A stretch of DNA of 64,000 bases, from assembly GCF_003931915.1 (NCBI RefSeq), contig NZ_RSAA01000026.1, positions 1 to 64,000 of the forward strand, given 5' to 3'. The notes under the pieces were generated by a model. It was not told the origin of the DNA. It did no database searches and saw only the letters and a program-made list of their open reading frames with translations. The number at the start of each line of letters is the position of its first letter. The first letter of the stretch is position 1. The stretch comes from Saccharopolyspora rhizosphaerae (GTDB taxonomy: Bacteria; Actinomycetota; Actinomycetes; Mycobacteriales; Pseudonocardiaceae). A program made the position numbers and the translations under genes. Shown piece after piece: positions 7,921-16,801 of the stretch.

Positions 7921-8459
7921 GCCAGCCCGAGGTCGGACAGCCCCAGCAACGAGCGGTAGGGCAGGCCGGCCGCCTCGATGGCCTCGCGCGCCCCCGTGGC
8001 GCGGTCGACCACGGTCGCCACGCCGACGACCTCGGCACCGGCCTCGCGCAGCGCGTCCACGGCGGTGAGCACGCTGCCGCCTGTGGTCGAGGTGTCCTCC
8101 ACGGCCAGCACCCGCTTCCCGGAGACGTCCGGCCCCTCGACCTGGCGCTGCATCCCGTGCGTCTTGGCGCTCTTGCGCACCACGAAGCTGTCCAGCGCCG
8201 GGCCGTCGGCGTGCATCATCGCGGCCGCGACCGGGTCGGCGCCGAGGGTCAGGCCGCCGACGGCGCTGTAGTCCCAATCAGCGGTGATCTGCCGGAGCAG
8301 ACTCCCGATCAGCGGAGCCGCCTGGTGCTGCAGGGTCGCGCGGCGCAGGTCCACGTAGTAGTCGGCCTCCTTGCCGGAGGACAGCGTGACCTTGCCGTGC
8401 ACCACCGCGAGCTCCTCGACCAGGCGGGCCAGTTCGGAGCGCTGCTTCTCGTTCACCAC
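7917..8459 (-). CDS. pyrE: Orotate phosphoribosyltransferase
   Basis: PyrE joins orotate to PRPP to make orotidine 5'-monophosphate, the fifth step of de novo UMP synthesis. The 180-residue protein contains KVTLSSGKEADYYVDLR near the N-terminus, the flexible-loop basic stretch VVRKSAKTHG, and the PRPP-binding motif VLAVEDTSTTGGS near residues 115-128. Two adjacent GTG codons (8459 and 8456) could start it. It overlaps the downstream RNA methyltransferase by four bases. The other pyrimidine genes are not in the window. Confidence 0.96.
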   Translation of the reverse strand: MVNEKQRSELARLVEELAVVHGKVTLSSGKEADYYVDLRRATLQHQAAPLIGSLLRQITADWDYSAVGGLTLGADPVAAAMMHADGPALDSFVVRKSAKTHGMQRQVEGPDVSGKRVLAVEDTSTTGGSVLTAVDALREAGAEVVGVATVVDRATGAREAIEAAGLPYRSLLGLSDLGLA

Positions 8460-8477
8460 GAGGTGTGAGGATAGTTC

Positions 8478-9251
8478 TCAGGTCCGGCCCGGAACGGTGC
8501 GGGTGACCACCATGCGCTGCAGCTTCTTCGGGATGAGCCGTCCGATCGCGACCAGCGCCTTGTACTGGGCGCCCGGGATCGACACCGGCTTGCCCGCGCG
8601 CAGGTCCGCCAGCGACTCGTGCACCACCTGGTCGGCCTGCAGCCAGAACGCGCGCGGCAGCTTGCTCATCTCCAGGCCCGCGCGCTGGTGGAACTCGGTC
8701 TGGGTGAAGCCCGGGCACAGCGCCATGACCCGCACGCCGGTGCCGGTCAGCGCCGTCGCCAGCCCCTCGGAGAAGGCGATCACGTAGGCCTTGGTGGCCG
8801 CGTAGGTGGAGCCGGAGGCGGTGAAGAACCCTGCCACGCTGCCGACGTTGATCACGTCACCGCGCCCGCGCTCGCGCATCTGCCGCACGGCGGCGTGGGT
8901 GAGCTCGAGGACCGCGGCGACGTTGACCTCCAGCTGCCGCTGCAGCACGTCGGTGGACAGGTCCCAGAAGGCGCCGCCGGTGCCGAAACCGGCGTTGTTG
9001 ACCAGCACGTCGACCGGCTCGTCGACGTCCCCGACGCGCGCGGCCACCTGGGCGCGCTGGGCGGCGTCGGCCAGGTCGGCGGTCAGCACCTCGACCCGCA
9101 CGTTGTGCCTGGTCTGCAGCCGGTCGGCGAGCTCTCCGAGCCGCTCGGCGTCGCGCGCGACCAGGACCATGTCGTGACCTTCAGCCGCAAGCCGACGAGC
9201 GTAAGCGCGGCCGATTCCGGCGGTGGCGCCGGTGACGAGTGCGGTAGGCAT
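8478..9251 (-). CDS. SDR-family NAD(P)-dependent oxidoreductase
   Basis: This 257-residue short-chain dehydrogenase/reductase has the Rossmann motif TGATAGIG at 7-14, the NNAG motif (VNNAGFGTGG) near 88, and the catalytic Ser-Tyr-Lys pattern in GSVAGFFTASGSTYAATKAY. Its closest style is the classical DltE/YqjQ-like group that reduces hydrophobic carbonyls. The substrate is unknown. The C-terminal extension (LIPKKLQRMVVTRTVPGRT) is basic and hydrophobic and may touch membranes. It lies 18 bases upstream of pyrE on the same strand and may be co-transcribed with it. Confidence 0.92.
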   Translation of the reverse strand: MPTALVTGATAGIGRAYARRLAAEGHDMVLVARDAERLGELADRLQTRHNVRVEVLTADLADAAQRAQVAARVGDVDEPVDVLVNNAGFGTGGAFWDLSTDVLQRQLEVNVAAVLELTHAAVRQMRERGRGDVINVGSVAGFFTASGSTYAATKAYVIAFSEGLATALTGTGVRVMALCPGFTQTEFHQRAGLEMSKLPRAFWLQADQVVHESLADLRAGKPVSIPGAQYKALVAIGRLIPKKLQRMVVTRTVPGRT

Positions 9252-9320
9252 GTTCCCGAACCTACCGGTCTCGGAATGCGGGCGGCGCCGCGGTGCGGCA
9301 GGCGGAACCGGTTGCGCGAC

Positions 9321-10019
9321 CTACTGGATGTGCTCCGACGCTTCCTCGGAGTCGGCCGGGGCAGGAGCGCTGTTCGGGTCGTTGTCGAACGGGTCGACCA
9401 GGTCGGCGAGGTCCCCGAGGTCGCGCAGCAAGCGCTCCAGGCGCGCCGGGTCGGCGTCGGCCGGGTGCATCGCGGCGAGCACCCAGTCGTTCTCCAGCCA
9501 CACCACGGTGACGTCCTGGCCGATCTCCTCGGTGGCGTCGACCAGGTCCTCGGTGACCAGCGGGCGAGCCGCGGCGACCTCGGTGACGAAGGCGTACCGC
9601 GAACCGACCGGACCCAGCAGGTCCAGACCCGAGTCCTGCGGCACGGGGACGTCGGGGAGCCACAGCTCGATGGTCGCCGGGGCCGTGCGGCGGCAGCGGA
9701 TGCCCACCACGACCGCGACGTTCTTGCCGCCGGCCTCGAGGTCCAGCACGTAGACCTGGCGACGGCCGTCGGCGGTGAAGGTCGAGCCCGCCACCACGTC
9801 GGTCGCGGTCGTGGCGCCGTTCTGGGCGAGCACGCCGCGTTCCCACCGGGTCGGCAGGACGCGGTCCACCTCGGCGAACTGCCAACCGCGCAGCGCCGCC
9901 CAGCGGCGCCGTTCCCGGTTGTTCGAGGTGCGCTGCGACCGGTCGGAGATCAGCAGCGCGACGCCGGCGACGATCGCGACGGCGGCGACGAGGAACCAGA
10001 GCCACGCAGGTATGCCCAC
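9321..10019 (-). CDS. Hypothetical protein with one N-terminal membrane helix
   Basis: This is a 232-residue protein of no recognised function. It begins at GTG 10019 with VGIPAWLWFLVAAVAIVAGV, a single anchor helix, followed by a basic stretch (DRSQRTSNNRERRR) that would keep the soluble part in the cytoplasm. The remainder is mostly beta strand (WAALRGWQFAEVDRVLP, VYVLDLEAGGKNVAVVVGIR) with an acidic tail. Similar anchored proteins are common in Pseudonocardiales. It sits alone between an SDR gene and a TetR gene, all leftward. Confidence 0.8.
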   Translation of the reverse strand: MGIPAWLWFLVAAVAIVAGVALLISDRSQRTSNNRERRRWAALRGWQFAEVDRVLPTRWERGVLAQNGATTATDVVAGSTFTADGRRQVYVLDLEAGGKNVAVVVGIRCRRTAPATIELWLPDVPVPQDSGLDLLGPVGSRYAFVTEVAAARPLVTEDLVDATEEIGQDVTVVWLENDWVLAAMHPADADPARLERLLRDLGDLADLVDPFDNDPNSAPAPADSEEASEHIQ

Positions 10020-10119
10020 ACCGGGCAGGGTAGTCCGAACGTCGCGGATCTCGAAGATCACCTGGGGATCGGAGTTCGAACCGCTCGTTCGGCTGATCTT
10101 GACGTGCGAAAACCGGACG

Positions 10120-10743
10120 TCAGGCCGTTCTGCCGTCGCAGAGCGCACGCCACTCGGCCGTGTCGGGCGCCGGGCCGCGCAGCGGTGCGCCCTCCGCGCG
10201 CATGCCGTCGAGGACGAGCCCGAGGTAGCGGGCGCGGAGCTCGGCGCGGCGCGGCTCGCTGGTCGGCAGCGACGGGTTGAGGTGCTTGAACAGCAGCAGG
10301 ACGTCCGGCCAGTCCACGTCGGCGCGCAGTTCGCCGGCCAGCTTGGCGTCCTCCACCAGCGCTTCGATCACCTCGGCGACCCTCTGCTGCAGGTCGCGGA
10401 ACACCACCGAGCGGGGGTGCTGCGCTTCCGGCTGGGGCAGCACGGTCCCGATGCCCGACCCCTCGCGCAGGCAGCGGTGCATGAACCGGCTCAGCGCCTG
10501 CCACGGGTCCTGCTCCTCGGCGCGCGCGGCCTCGGCCTCGTCGATGACCAGGCGGAACGCCGCGATGCGCACCTGCTCGACGAGCTCGGTCTTGCTCGGG
10601 TACCGGCGGTAGATGCTGGCGACGCCGACTCCGGCGCGCTGGGCGACCTCCGAGATCGGGGCGGCCATGCCGTGTTCGGCGAAGACCTCCCGCGCCGCGC
10701 GGATGACGGCGTCGTCGTGCCGAGCGGAGGCTGCTGTGGGCAT
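10120..10743 (-). CDS. TetR-family transcriptional regulator
   Basis: The 207-residue protein has the N-terminal TetR helix-turn-helix at about residues 10-55 (AAREVFAEHGMAAPISEVA, GVGVASIYRRYPSKTEL) and a ligand-binding helical C-terminal domain. The ATG at 10743 is the best start. It is divergent from an MFS transporter gene with 89 bases between them, and a dyad in that gap is a likely operator. By the usual logic it represses the transporter and itself until a drug or metabolite binds. Confidence 0.93.
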   Translation of the reverse strand: MPTAASARHDDAVIRAAREVFAEHGMAAPISEVAQRAGVGVASIYRRYPSKTELVEQVRIAAFRLVIDEAEAARAEEQDPWQALSRFMHRCLREGSGIGTVLPQPEAQHPRSVVFRDLQQRVAEVIEALVEDAKLAGELRADVDWPDVLLLFKHLNPSLPTSEPRRAELRARYLGLVLDGMRAEGAPLRGPAPDTAEWRALCDGRTA

Positions 10744-10763
10744 GGGCACAAGGCTACGCCCGT

Positions 10764-10782
10764 GCGGAATGGTTCGTTCCGC
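10764..10782. promoter_or_regulatory. Probable TetR operator between tetR and MFS genes
   Basis: GCGGAA-TGGTTCG-TTCCGC is a perfect 6-bp inverted repeat in the divergent promoter region, 21 bases from the tetR start and 51 from the MFS start. Its position is what a local TetR repressor would need. Confidence 0.6.
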
Positions 10783-10832
10783 CCAGCGGTTGTCGCTGCC
10801 GGACCGACCGATCTCCACACCCGAGGAAGCGC

Positions 10833-12038
10833 ATGACCACCGAACTGGCTCGACCCCGCGTCCAGCGCGAGAGCGGGCTGTCGCGTTCCGGCTCGTTCTG
10901 GTCCATCGGCGGGATCTACGCCCTGTTCCTGATGGCCTCGACCGCTCCGTCCCCGATGTACTCGCTCTACCAACAGCGGTGGGGTTTCACCAACACCGTG
11001 CTGACCGAGGTGTTCGCCTCGTACTCGGTGGCGATCCTGGTGGCGCTGCTGCTCTGCGGATCGCTGTCGGACCACGTCGGACGGCGCCCGGTGCTGGTCG
11101 GTGCGCTGGTGCTGGAGATCGTCGCGGTGCTGGCGTTGGCCCTGGCCTCCGGCGTCGGCGGGCTCTTCGCGGGCCGCGTGCTGCAGGGCCTGGCCACCGG
11201 GGCGGCCACCAGCGCGATCAGCGGTGCCCTGCTGGACTTCCAGCGGCCGGGGTCGAACCAGGTTTCGCTGGTCAACGGGGTTGCCGCGGCGCTGGGCATG
11301 GCGCTCGGTTCGCTGCTGGCCGGCGTGCTGGTGCAGTTCCTGCCCGGTCCGACGCTGACCACCTACCTGCTGCTTGCCGCCGGTTTCGCGGTGGCGATCC
11401 CGGTCGTGCTGGCGATGCCCGAGCCGGTGGCGCAGAGCAGCCCGCTGCGCGAGGCGCTGCGGCCCCGGCGGCCGGTCGTGCCCGCCGGGCAAGGCCTCCG
11501 GTTCGCGCTGATGTCGACGATGGTGCTGGCCTCGTGGACCGTCGGCGGGATGTTCATGTCGCTGGCCCCGTCAGTGGTCAAGGGCATGGTGCACAGCTAC
11601 CCGAACCTGATCAGCGGTCTGCCGGTGGCGGTGCTGGCCGGGCTCGGCGGGCTCACCCAACTGCTGCTGGCCCGCTGGACGGCCGAACGCGCGGTGCGCG
11701 TCGGTGCAGGGCTGATGGTGCTCGCTCTGGCCGGGGTCGCAGCTTCGGAGATCACCGCCGACGCCGCCCTGTTCTTCGCGGCCGCAGCCGTGCTCGGGAT
11801 CGGGTGGGGGCTGATGTTCATGGGCGCCTTCCGGCTGCTCACCAGCCTGGCGGCGCCGCACCAGCGCGCCGGGACATCGTCGATGATCTACGTCGTCGCC
11901 TACCTCTCGGCGACCGTCCCCAGCGTCACGCTCGGCTACCTCAGCACGATCACCGACCTCCGCACCGCGACCCTGGCCTTCACGGCGGCAGCGTCCCTCT
12001 TCGCTGCGATCGCGGCCCTGTCGACCACCCGCCGCTGA
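10833..12038 (+). CDS. MFS transporter, drug efflux type
   Basis: The 401-residue protein has 12 predicted helices. Motif A of the major facilitator superfamily is visible between helices 2 and 3 (GSLSDHVGRRPVLVGA). The early STAPSPMYSLYQQRWGF and later helices resemble the YfmO/ARAJ-like drug exporters. The ATG at 10833 follows GAGGAAGC. The divergent TetR gene probably controls it. The substrate is not predictable. Its end faces clpB across a short region with tandem repeats and a terminator. Confidence 0.92.
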   Translation: MTTELARPRVQRESGLSRSGSFWSIGGIYALFLMASTAPSPMYSLYQQRWGFTNTVLTEVFASYSVAILVALLLCGSLSDHVGRRPVLVGALVLEIVAVLALALASGVGGLFAGRVLQGLATGAATSAISGALLDFQRPGSNQVSLVNGVAAALGMALGSLLAGVLVQFLPGPTLTTYLLLAAGFAVAIPVVLAMPEPVAQSSPLREALRPRRPVVPAGQGLRFALMSTMVLASWTVGGMFMSLAPSVVKGMVHSYPNLISGLPVAVLAGLGGLTQLLLARWTAERAVRVGAGLMVLALAGVAASEITADAALFFAAAAVLGIGWGLMFMGAFRLLTSLAAPHQRAGTSSMIYVVAYLSATVPSVTLGYLSTITDLRTATLAFTAAASLFAAIAALSTTRR

Positions 12039-12108
12039 CCAGCGAGGACGTCGCCACCGGCGCCCTTCCGGACCCCGCACGTGTCGCACGAGATCTCCGT
12101 TGCCCGGC

Positions 12109-12187
12109 CGAACGACATGTCGCGCGACTTGTCATCGCCCAGGCGAACGACACTTCGCGCGCCATGTCGTTGCCCGGGCGAACGACG
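12109..12187. repeat. 35-bp tandem repeat between MFS gene and clpB
   Basis: Two units of 35 bases (12109-12143 and 12144-12178) each start CGAACGACA and contain a TCGCGCG core. A third begins at 12179, and a weaker one precedes them from about 12077. They share the cores CGAACGAC and GCCC(A/G)GG and lie between converging genes. Confidence 0.7.
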
Positions 12188-12200
12188 CAGGGAGGCGGGC

Positions 12201-12241
12201 CCGGTGGGAACCCCTCGCGGAGGGTGAGGGGTTCTCACCGG
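12201..12241. terminator. Hairpin between converging MFS and clpB genes
   Basis: CCGGTGGGAACCCCTC (12201-12216) pairs with GAGGGGTTCTCACCGG (12226-12241) with one mismatch and a 9-base loop. It ends 19 bases before the clpB stop and could serve both strands. Confidence 0.7.
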
Positions 12242-12259
12242 GTGTCCTCGGAGGGTGGG

Positions 12260-14845
12260 TCACTCGGCGGGTTCGACCACCAGGCCTTCGTTGTCGTCGG
12301 TGACGTCGATGCGGACCTTGTCGCCCTCGCGGATCTCGCCCGCGAGGAGCTTGCGGGCCAGCTGGTCGCCGATGGCCGTCTGCACCAGGCGGCGCAGCGG
12401 GCGGGCGCCGTAGATCGGGTCGAAACCGTTGAGCGCCAACCAGTCCCGGGCTGCCGGCTGCACGTCGAGGGTGAGCCGCCGCTGCGCGAGCCGCTTGGCC
12501 AGCCTGCGCACCTGGATGTCCACGATGGAGGTGAGCTCCTCGGTGTTGAGCTGGTGGAACACCACGACGTCGTCGAGCCGGTTGAGGAACTCGGGCTTGA
12601 AGTGCCCGCGCACCACCGACATCACGGCCTCGTCCCGGTCCTTCTCGGTGAGGTTCGGGTCGGCGATGACCTGCGAACCCAGGTTCGAGGTGAGCACCAG
12701 GATCGTGTTGCGGAAGTCGACCGTGCGGCCCTGCCCGTCGGTGAGCCGTCCGTCGTCGAGGACCTGCAGCAGCACGTCGAAGACGTCGGAGTGGGCCTTC
12801 TCCACCTCGTCGAACAGCACGACCGAGTAGGGCTTGCGGCGCACCGATTCGGTGAGCTGGCCGCCCTGCTCGTGGCCGACGTAGCCGGGCGGGGCGCCGA
12901 CGAGGCGGGCCACCGAGTGCTTCTCGGCGTACTCGCTCATGTCGATGCGGATCATCGCCCGCTCGTCGTCGAACAGGAACCCGGCCAGGGCCTTGGCCAG
13001 CTCGGTCTTGCCGACACCGGTCGGGCCGAGGAACAGGAACGACCCGGTCGGCCGGTCCGGGTCGGCCACGCCCGCGCGGCTGCGCCGGACGGCGTCGGAG
13101 ACCGCGCGCACGGCCTCCTCCTGCCCGACGACCTGGTTGGAGAGCGCCTCCTCCATGCGGAGCAGCTTGGCCGTCTCGCCCTCCATCAGGCGTCCTGCCG
13201 GGATGCCGGTCCACGCGCTGACCACGTCGGCAACGTCGTCGGCGGTGACCTCCTCCTGCAGCATCGCCTTGCGCTCGGACTGCGCCTCGGTGGCGGATTC
13301 GAGCTCCTTCTCCAGCGAGGGGATCCGGCCGTAGCGGAGCTCCGCGGCCTTGCCCAGGTCGCCGTCGCGTTCGGCGCGCTCGGCCTCGCCGCGCAGCTGC
13401 TCCAGCTGCGTCTTGAGGTCGCGGACCCGGTCGATGGACTCCTTCTCCTGCTGCCAGCGCGCGGTGAGCTCGGAGAGCTTCTCGCGCTTGTCGGCGAGTT
13501 CGGCGCGCAGCGCGGCGAGCCGTTCGCCGGAGGCCGGGTCCGACTCCTTCGACAGCGCCATCTCCTCGATCTCCAGGCGGCGCACGGCGCGCTCCACCTC
13601 GTCGATCTCCACCGGCCGCGAGTCGATCTCCATCCGCAACCGGGAGGCGGCCTCGTCGACCAGGTCGATGGCCTTGTCCGGCAGGTACCGAGCGGTGATG
13701 TAGCGGTCGGACAGGGTCGCGGCGGCGACCAGGGCGCCGTCGGTGATCCGCACACCGTGGTGCACCTCGTAGCGCTCCTTGAGCCCGCGCAGGATCGCCA
13801 CCGCGTCCTCCGGGCTCGGCTCGCCGACGAGCACCTGCTGGAAGCGGCGCTCCAAAGCGGCATCGGTCTCGATGTGCTCGCGGTACTCGTCGAGCGTCGT
13901 GGCTCCGACCATGCGCAGCTCGCCGCGCGCGAGCATCGGCTTGATCATGTTGCCGGCGTCCATCGCGCCCTCGCCGGTCGCGCCGGCGCCGACGATGGTG
14001 TGCAGCTCGTCGATGAAGGTGATCACCTGGCCCGCGGAGTCGGTGATCTCCTTGAGCACCGCCTTGAGCCGCTCCTCGAACTCGCCCCGGTACTTCGCGC
14101 CGGCCACCATCGAACCGAGGTCGAGGGCGACGACGCGCTTGCCGCGCAGCGATTCGGGCACGTCACCGGCGACGATGCGCTGGGCGAGGCCTTCGACGAT
14201 GGCGGTCTTGCCGACGCCGGGCTCACCGATGAGCACCGGGTTGTTCTTGGTCCGCCGGGACAGCACCTGCACGACGCGGCGGATCTCGGCGTCGCGGCCG
14301 ATCACCGGGTCGAGGTCGCCGGAGCGGGCGCGTTCGGTGAGGTCCTGGCCGTACTTCTCCAACGCCTGGTAGGTGCCTTCAGGATCGGGGGTGGTCACCC
14401 GCGCCGAGCCGCGCACCTCGGAGAAGGCGTCGCGCAGGGCGTCGGGCGTGGCGCCGTGCTTGCGCAGCAGCTCGGCCACCCGTCCGCCCTCGGCGGCCAG
14501 GCCGACCAGCAGGTGCTCGGTGGAGACGTAGTCGTCGCCCATCTCCGTCGCCAGCCGTTGCGCGTGGGTGAGGGCCTTGACGGCTTCGCCGGACAGCTGC
14601 GGGGTGCCCACGGTGCTGCCGGTGGCGGTGGGCAGCGAGCTCATCATTGATTCGAGCTCGCGGCGCACGTCGGAGACCTCGGCACCGACGGCGCTGAGCA
14701 GCGGCGCCGTCAACCCGTCGGCCTGGGCGAGCAGCGCGCCGAGCAGGTGGGCCGGGCCGACGTCCGGGTTGCCCGCCATGGTGGCGGCCTGGACCGCGGA
14801 GGAGATCGCCTGCTGGGTCTTCGTCGTGGGGTTGAACGCGTCCAT
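12260..14845 (-). CDS. clpB: ATP-dependent disaggregase ClpB (Hsp100)
   Basis: ClpB works with DnaK-DnaJ-GrpE to pull proteins out of aggregates after heat stress. The 861-residue protein has the N-terminal Clp repeat domain (1-145), AAA module 1 with Walker A GEPGVGKT near 205 and Walker B FIDELH, the coiled-coil middle domain (about 405-525), and AAA module 2 with Walker A GPTGVGKT near 605, FDEVEKAH and an arginine-finger region. Length and order are typical. The ATG at 14845 has a GAGG box. An HspR operator lies 76 bases upstream, matching the dnaK operon in this window. Confidence 0.98.
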   Translation of the reverse strand: MDAFNPTTKTQQAISSAVQAATMAGNPDVGPAHLLGALLAQADGLTAPLLSAVGAEVSDVRRELESMMSSLPTATGSTVGTPQLSGEAVKALTHAQRLATEMGDDYVSTEHLLVGLAAEGGRVAELLRKHGATPDALRDAFSEVRGSARVTTPDPEGTYQALEKYGQDLTERARSGDLDPVIGRDAEIRRVVQVLSRRTKNNPVLIGEPGVGKTAIVEGLAQRIVAGDVPESLRGKRVVALDLGSMVAGAKYRGEFEERLKAVLKEITDSAGQVITFIDELHTIVGAGATGEGAMDAGNMIKPMLARGELRMVGATTLDEYREHIETDAALERRFQQVLVGEPSPEDAVAILRGLKERYEVHHGVRITDGALVAAATLSDRYITARYLPDKAIDLVDEAASRLRMEIDSRPVEIDEVERAVRRLEIEEMALSKESDPASGERLAALRAELADKREKLSELTARWQQEKESIDRVRDLKTQLEQLRGEAERAERDGDLGKAAELRYGRIPSLEKELESATEAQSERKAMLQEEVTADDVADVVSAWTGIPAGRLMEGETAKLLRMEEALSNQVVGQEEAVRAVSDAVRRSRAGVADPDRPTGSFLFLGPTGVGKTELAKALAGFLFDDERAMIRIDMSEYAEKHSVARLVGAPPGYVGHEQGGQLTESVRRKPYSVVLFDEVEKAHSDVFDVLLQVLDDGRLTDGQGRTVDFRNTILVLTSNLGSQVIADPNLTEKDRDEAVMSVVRGHFKPEFLNRLDDVVVFHQLNTEELTSIVDIQVRRLAKRLAQRRLTLDVQPAARDWLALNGFDPIYGARPLRRLVQTAIGDQLARKLLAGEIREGDKVRIDVTDDNEGLVVEPAE

Positions 14846-14920
14846 TCCTCACCTCGTGCCGGTTCGTGCTCGGTGTTCCCGCTGGTCGACGCCAGACTCA
14901 ACACGTTCAACGTAACAAAA

Positions 14921-14941
14921 GTTGAGCGAGTTCCGCTCAAG
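14921..14941. promoter_or_regulatory. HAIR (HspR) operator upstream of clpB
   Basis: G-TTGAGC-N7-GCTCAA-G is a perfect inverted repeat with the 7-base spacing of the HAIR element (CTTGAGT-N7-ACTCAAG) bound by the repressor HspR. Only the outermost base and one inner base of each half differ from consensus. HspR itself is encoded at 23694-24152. Confidence 0.85.
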
Positions 14942-15071
14942 GCCAACTTCCCGAACCGGAATCGGTCTTTCACACCACGTGAGGCCGGAGCGAACCGTTC
15001 GGGCGAACTTTCTGCAGATTGTTACTCACAGTGCTTGTATTCAGCGGTTTTGCCCGCTTTGCTATTGCGCC

Positions 15072-16646
15072 ATGACATACACCTTGGGGACCGCACCGCC
15101 GGACGGCGAACTCGTCCTCGCGGCCGAGTCCGGTCCGCTCGCCGGTATCGAGGAGACCATCAACAACGTCTTCACGCCGATCTCGGAGGCCTTCTCCGGG
15201 TTCGTCTTCGGTGAGATCACCGTCTTCGGCGTGAGCTTCCCGTGGATCGTGGCGTGGCTGGTGATCGCCGCGACGGTGTTCACCCTGGTCTTCGGCTTCG
15301 TGCAGATCAGGAACTTCAAGCTCGCCGTCGACCTGGTGCGCGGCAAGTACACCAGCTCCGACGAGCCGGGCGAGATCAACCACTTCCAAGCGCTCTCATC
15401 AGCCCTGTCGGGGACCGTCGGGCTGGGCAACATCGCCGGTGTCGGTGTCGCGGTCACCATCGGCGGCGCGGGGGCCACCTTCTGGATGATCCTCTGCGGC
15501 CTGCTCGGCATGGCCACCAAGTTCGTCGAGTGCACCCTCGGTGTGAAGTACCGCGAGATCGACGAGAACGGCAACGTGCACGGCGGCCCGATGCACTACC
15601 TGCGCAAGGGCCTCGCCGAGCGCATCCCCAACGCCTTCGGCCGGGGACTGGGCAAGGTGCTGGCCGTGCTGGCCGCGGTCATGATCCTGCTGTTCGGCGT
15701 CGGCGGCGGCAACATGTTCCAGGCCAACCAGACCTTCGCCCAGGTGCGCGACGTGACCGGCGGCGAGGAGGGCCTGCTCGGCTCCGACGGTGCTGCGCTG
15801 GTCTTCGGCATCGTCCTGGCGATCATCGTCGGCGCGGTCGTCGTCGGCGGCATCAAGTCGATCGGCGCGGTGACGAGCAAGCTGGTCCCCGCGATGGCGG
15901 TCATCTACGTCCTCGCCTCGCTGACGGTCATCGGCGTCAACATCACCGCGGTGCCGGACGCGGTCGTCACGATCGTCCAGGGCGCGTTCACCCCGGAGGC
16001 CGGCTTCGGCGGTCTCATCGGCGTGCTGATCGTCGGTTTCCAGCGCGCGGCGTTCTCCAACGAGGCCGGCCTGGGATCGGCGCCGATCGCGCACTCCGCG
16101 GTCCGCACCGAGCACCCCGTCACCGAGGGCCTGGTCGCGCTGCTGGAGCCCTTCATCGACACGGTCATCGTCTGCACCATGACCGCGCTGACCATCGTCA
16201 TCGCGCAGCCGCAGCTGTGGCTCGACGGGCAGAAGGCCGCGATGGCCGGCGGAGAGGAGCCGGACGGCGTCACCGTCACCTCCGAGGCCTTCGCCACCGT
16301 CCTGCCCTGGTTCCCCTACGTGCTGACCGTGGCGGTCGTGCTCTTCGCCGTCTCCACGATCATCACCTGGGGCTACTACGGCCAGCGGGCGTGGCTGTTC
16401 CTCTTCGGCAACACGCGGGTGAGCATGAACATCTACAACGTCGTGTTCTGCCTGTTCGTGATCGTCGGTTCGGTGCTGAGCCTGAGCAGCGTCATGGACT
16501 TCACCGACGCGGTGCTGTTCCTGCTGGCCCTGTTCAACATCATCGGGCTCTACATCATGATCCCGGTGGTCAAGAACGAGCTGGCCGACTACAAGGCCAA
16601 GATCCGCTCCGGCGAGGTCCGCAAGGTCGACAAGGCCGGGGTCTGA
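15072..16646 (+). CDS. Sodium:alanine symporter family (AGCS) transporter
   Basis: AGCS proteins import alanine or glycine with sodium. The 524-residue protein has about ten helices and the family landmarks TVGLGNIAGVGVAVTIGG near residue 115, HGGPMHYL, GVGGGNMFQANQ, and FSNEAGLGSAPIAHSA near 345. I chose ATG 15072. There is no clear ribosome binding site, so a short or leaderless transcript is possible. The gene is divergent from clpB, and the HAIR site lies in the shared 226-base region, so HspR might also touch this promoter. A strong terminator follows. Confidence 0.95.
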   Translation: MTYTLGTAPPDGELVLAAESGPLAGIEETINNVFTPISEAFSGFVFGEITVFGVSFPWIVAWLVIAATVFTLVFGFVQIRNFKLAVDLVRGKYTSSDEPGEINHFQALSSALSGTVGLGNIAGVGVAVTIGGAGATFWMILCGLLGMATKFVECTLGVKYREIDENGNVHGGPMHYLRKGLAERIPNAFGRGLGKVLAVLAAVMILLFGVGGGNMFQANQTFAQVRDVTGGEEGLLGSDGAALVFGIVLAIIVGAVVVGGIKSIGAVTSKLVPAMAVIYVLASLTVIGVNITAVPDAVVTIVQGAFTPEAGFGGLIGVLIVGFQRAAFSNEAGLGSAPIAHSAVRTEHPVTEGLVALLEPFIDTVIVCTMTALTIVIAQPQLWLDGQKAAMAGGEEPDGVTVTSEAFATVLPWFPYVLTVAVVLFAVSTIITWGYYGQRAWLFLFGNTRVSMNIYNVVFCLFVIVGSVLSLSSVMDFTDAVLFLLALFNIIGLYIMIPVVKNELADYKAKIRSGEVRKVDKAGV

Positions 16647-16653
16647 TCCCGAC

Positions 16654-16700
16654 GGCCGGTGGCCTTCCGGCGCCGCTCCGGATCCGGAAGGCCACCGGCC
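16654..16700 (+). terminator. Terminator after the AGCS gene
   Basis: GGCCGGTGGCCTTCCGG (16654-16670) and CCGGAAGGCCACCGGCC (16684-16700) form a perfect 17-bp stem with a 13-base loop, eight bases after the stop. Confidence 0.85.
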
Positions 16701-16719
16701 TGGCTCAAGCCGAGAAAGC

Positions 16720-16758
16720 GAGAAGCCGTGCGCACCCCCGACGTGCGCACGGCTTCTC
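16720..16758 (-). terminator. Terminator after the yceI gene
   Basis: GAGAAGCCGTGCGCAC and GTGCGCACGGCTTCTC form a perfect 16-bp stem with a 7-base loop. It lies 43 bases past the leftward yceI stop and back-to-back with the AGCS terminator, so each gene of the converging pair has its own hairpin. Confidence 0.8.
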
Positions 16759-16801
16759 CACGCGGAGCGGCCGAGCCAGCCACAGCAGACCGCTCCGAGT
16801 C

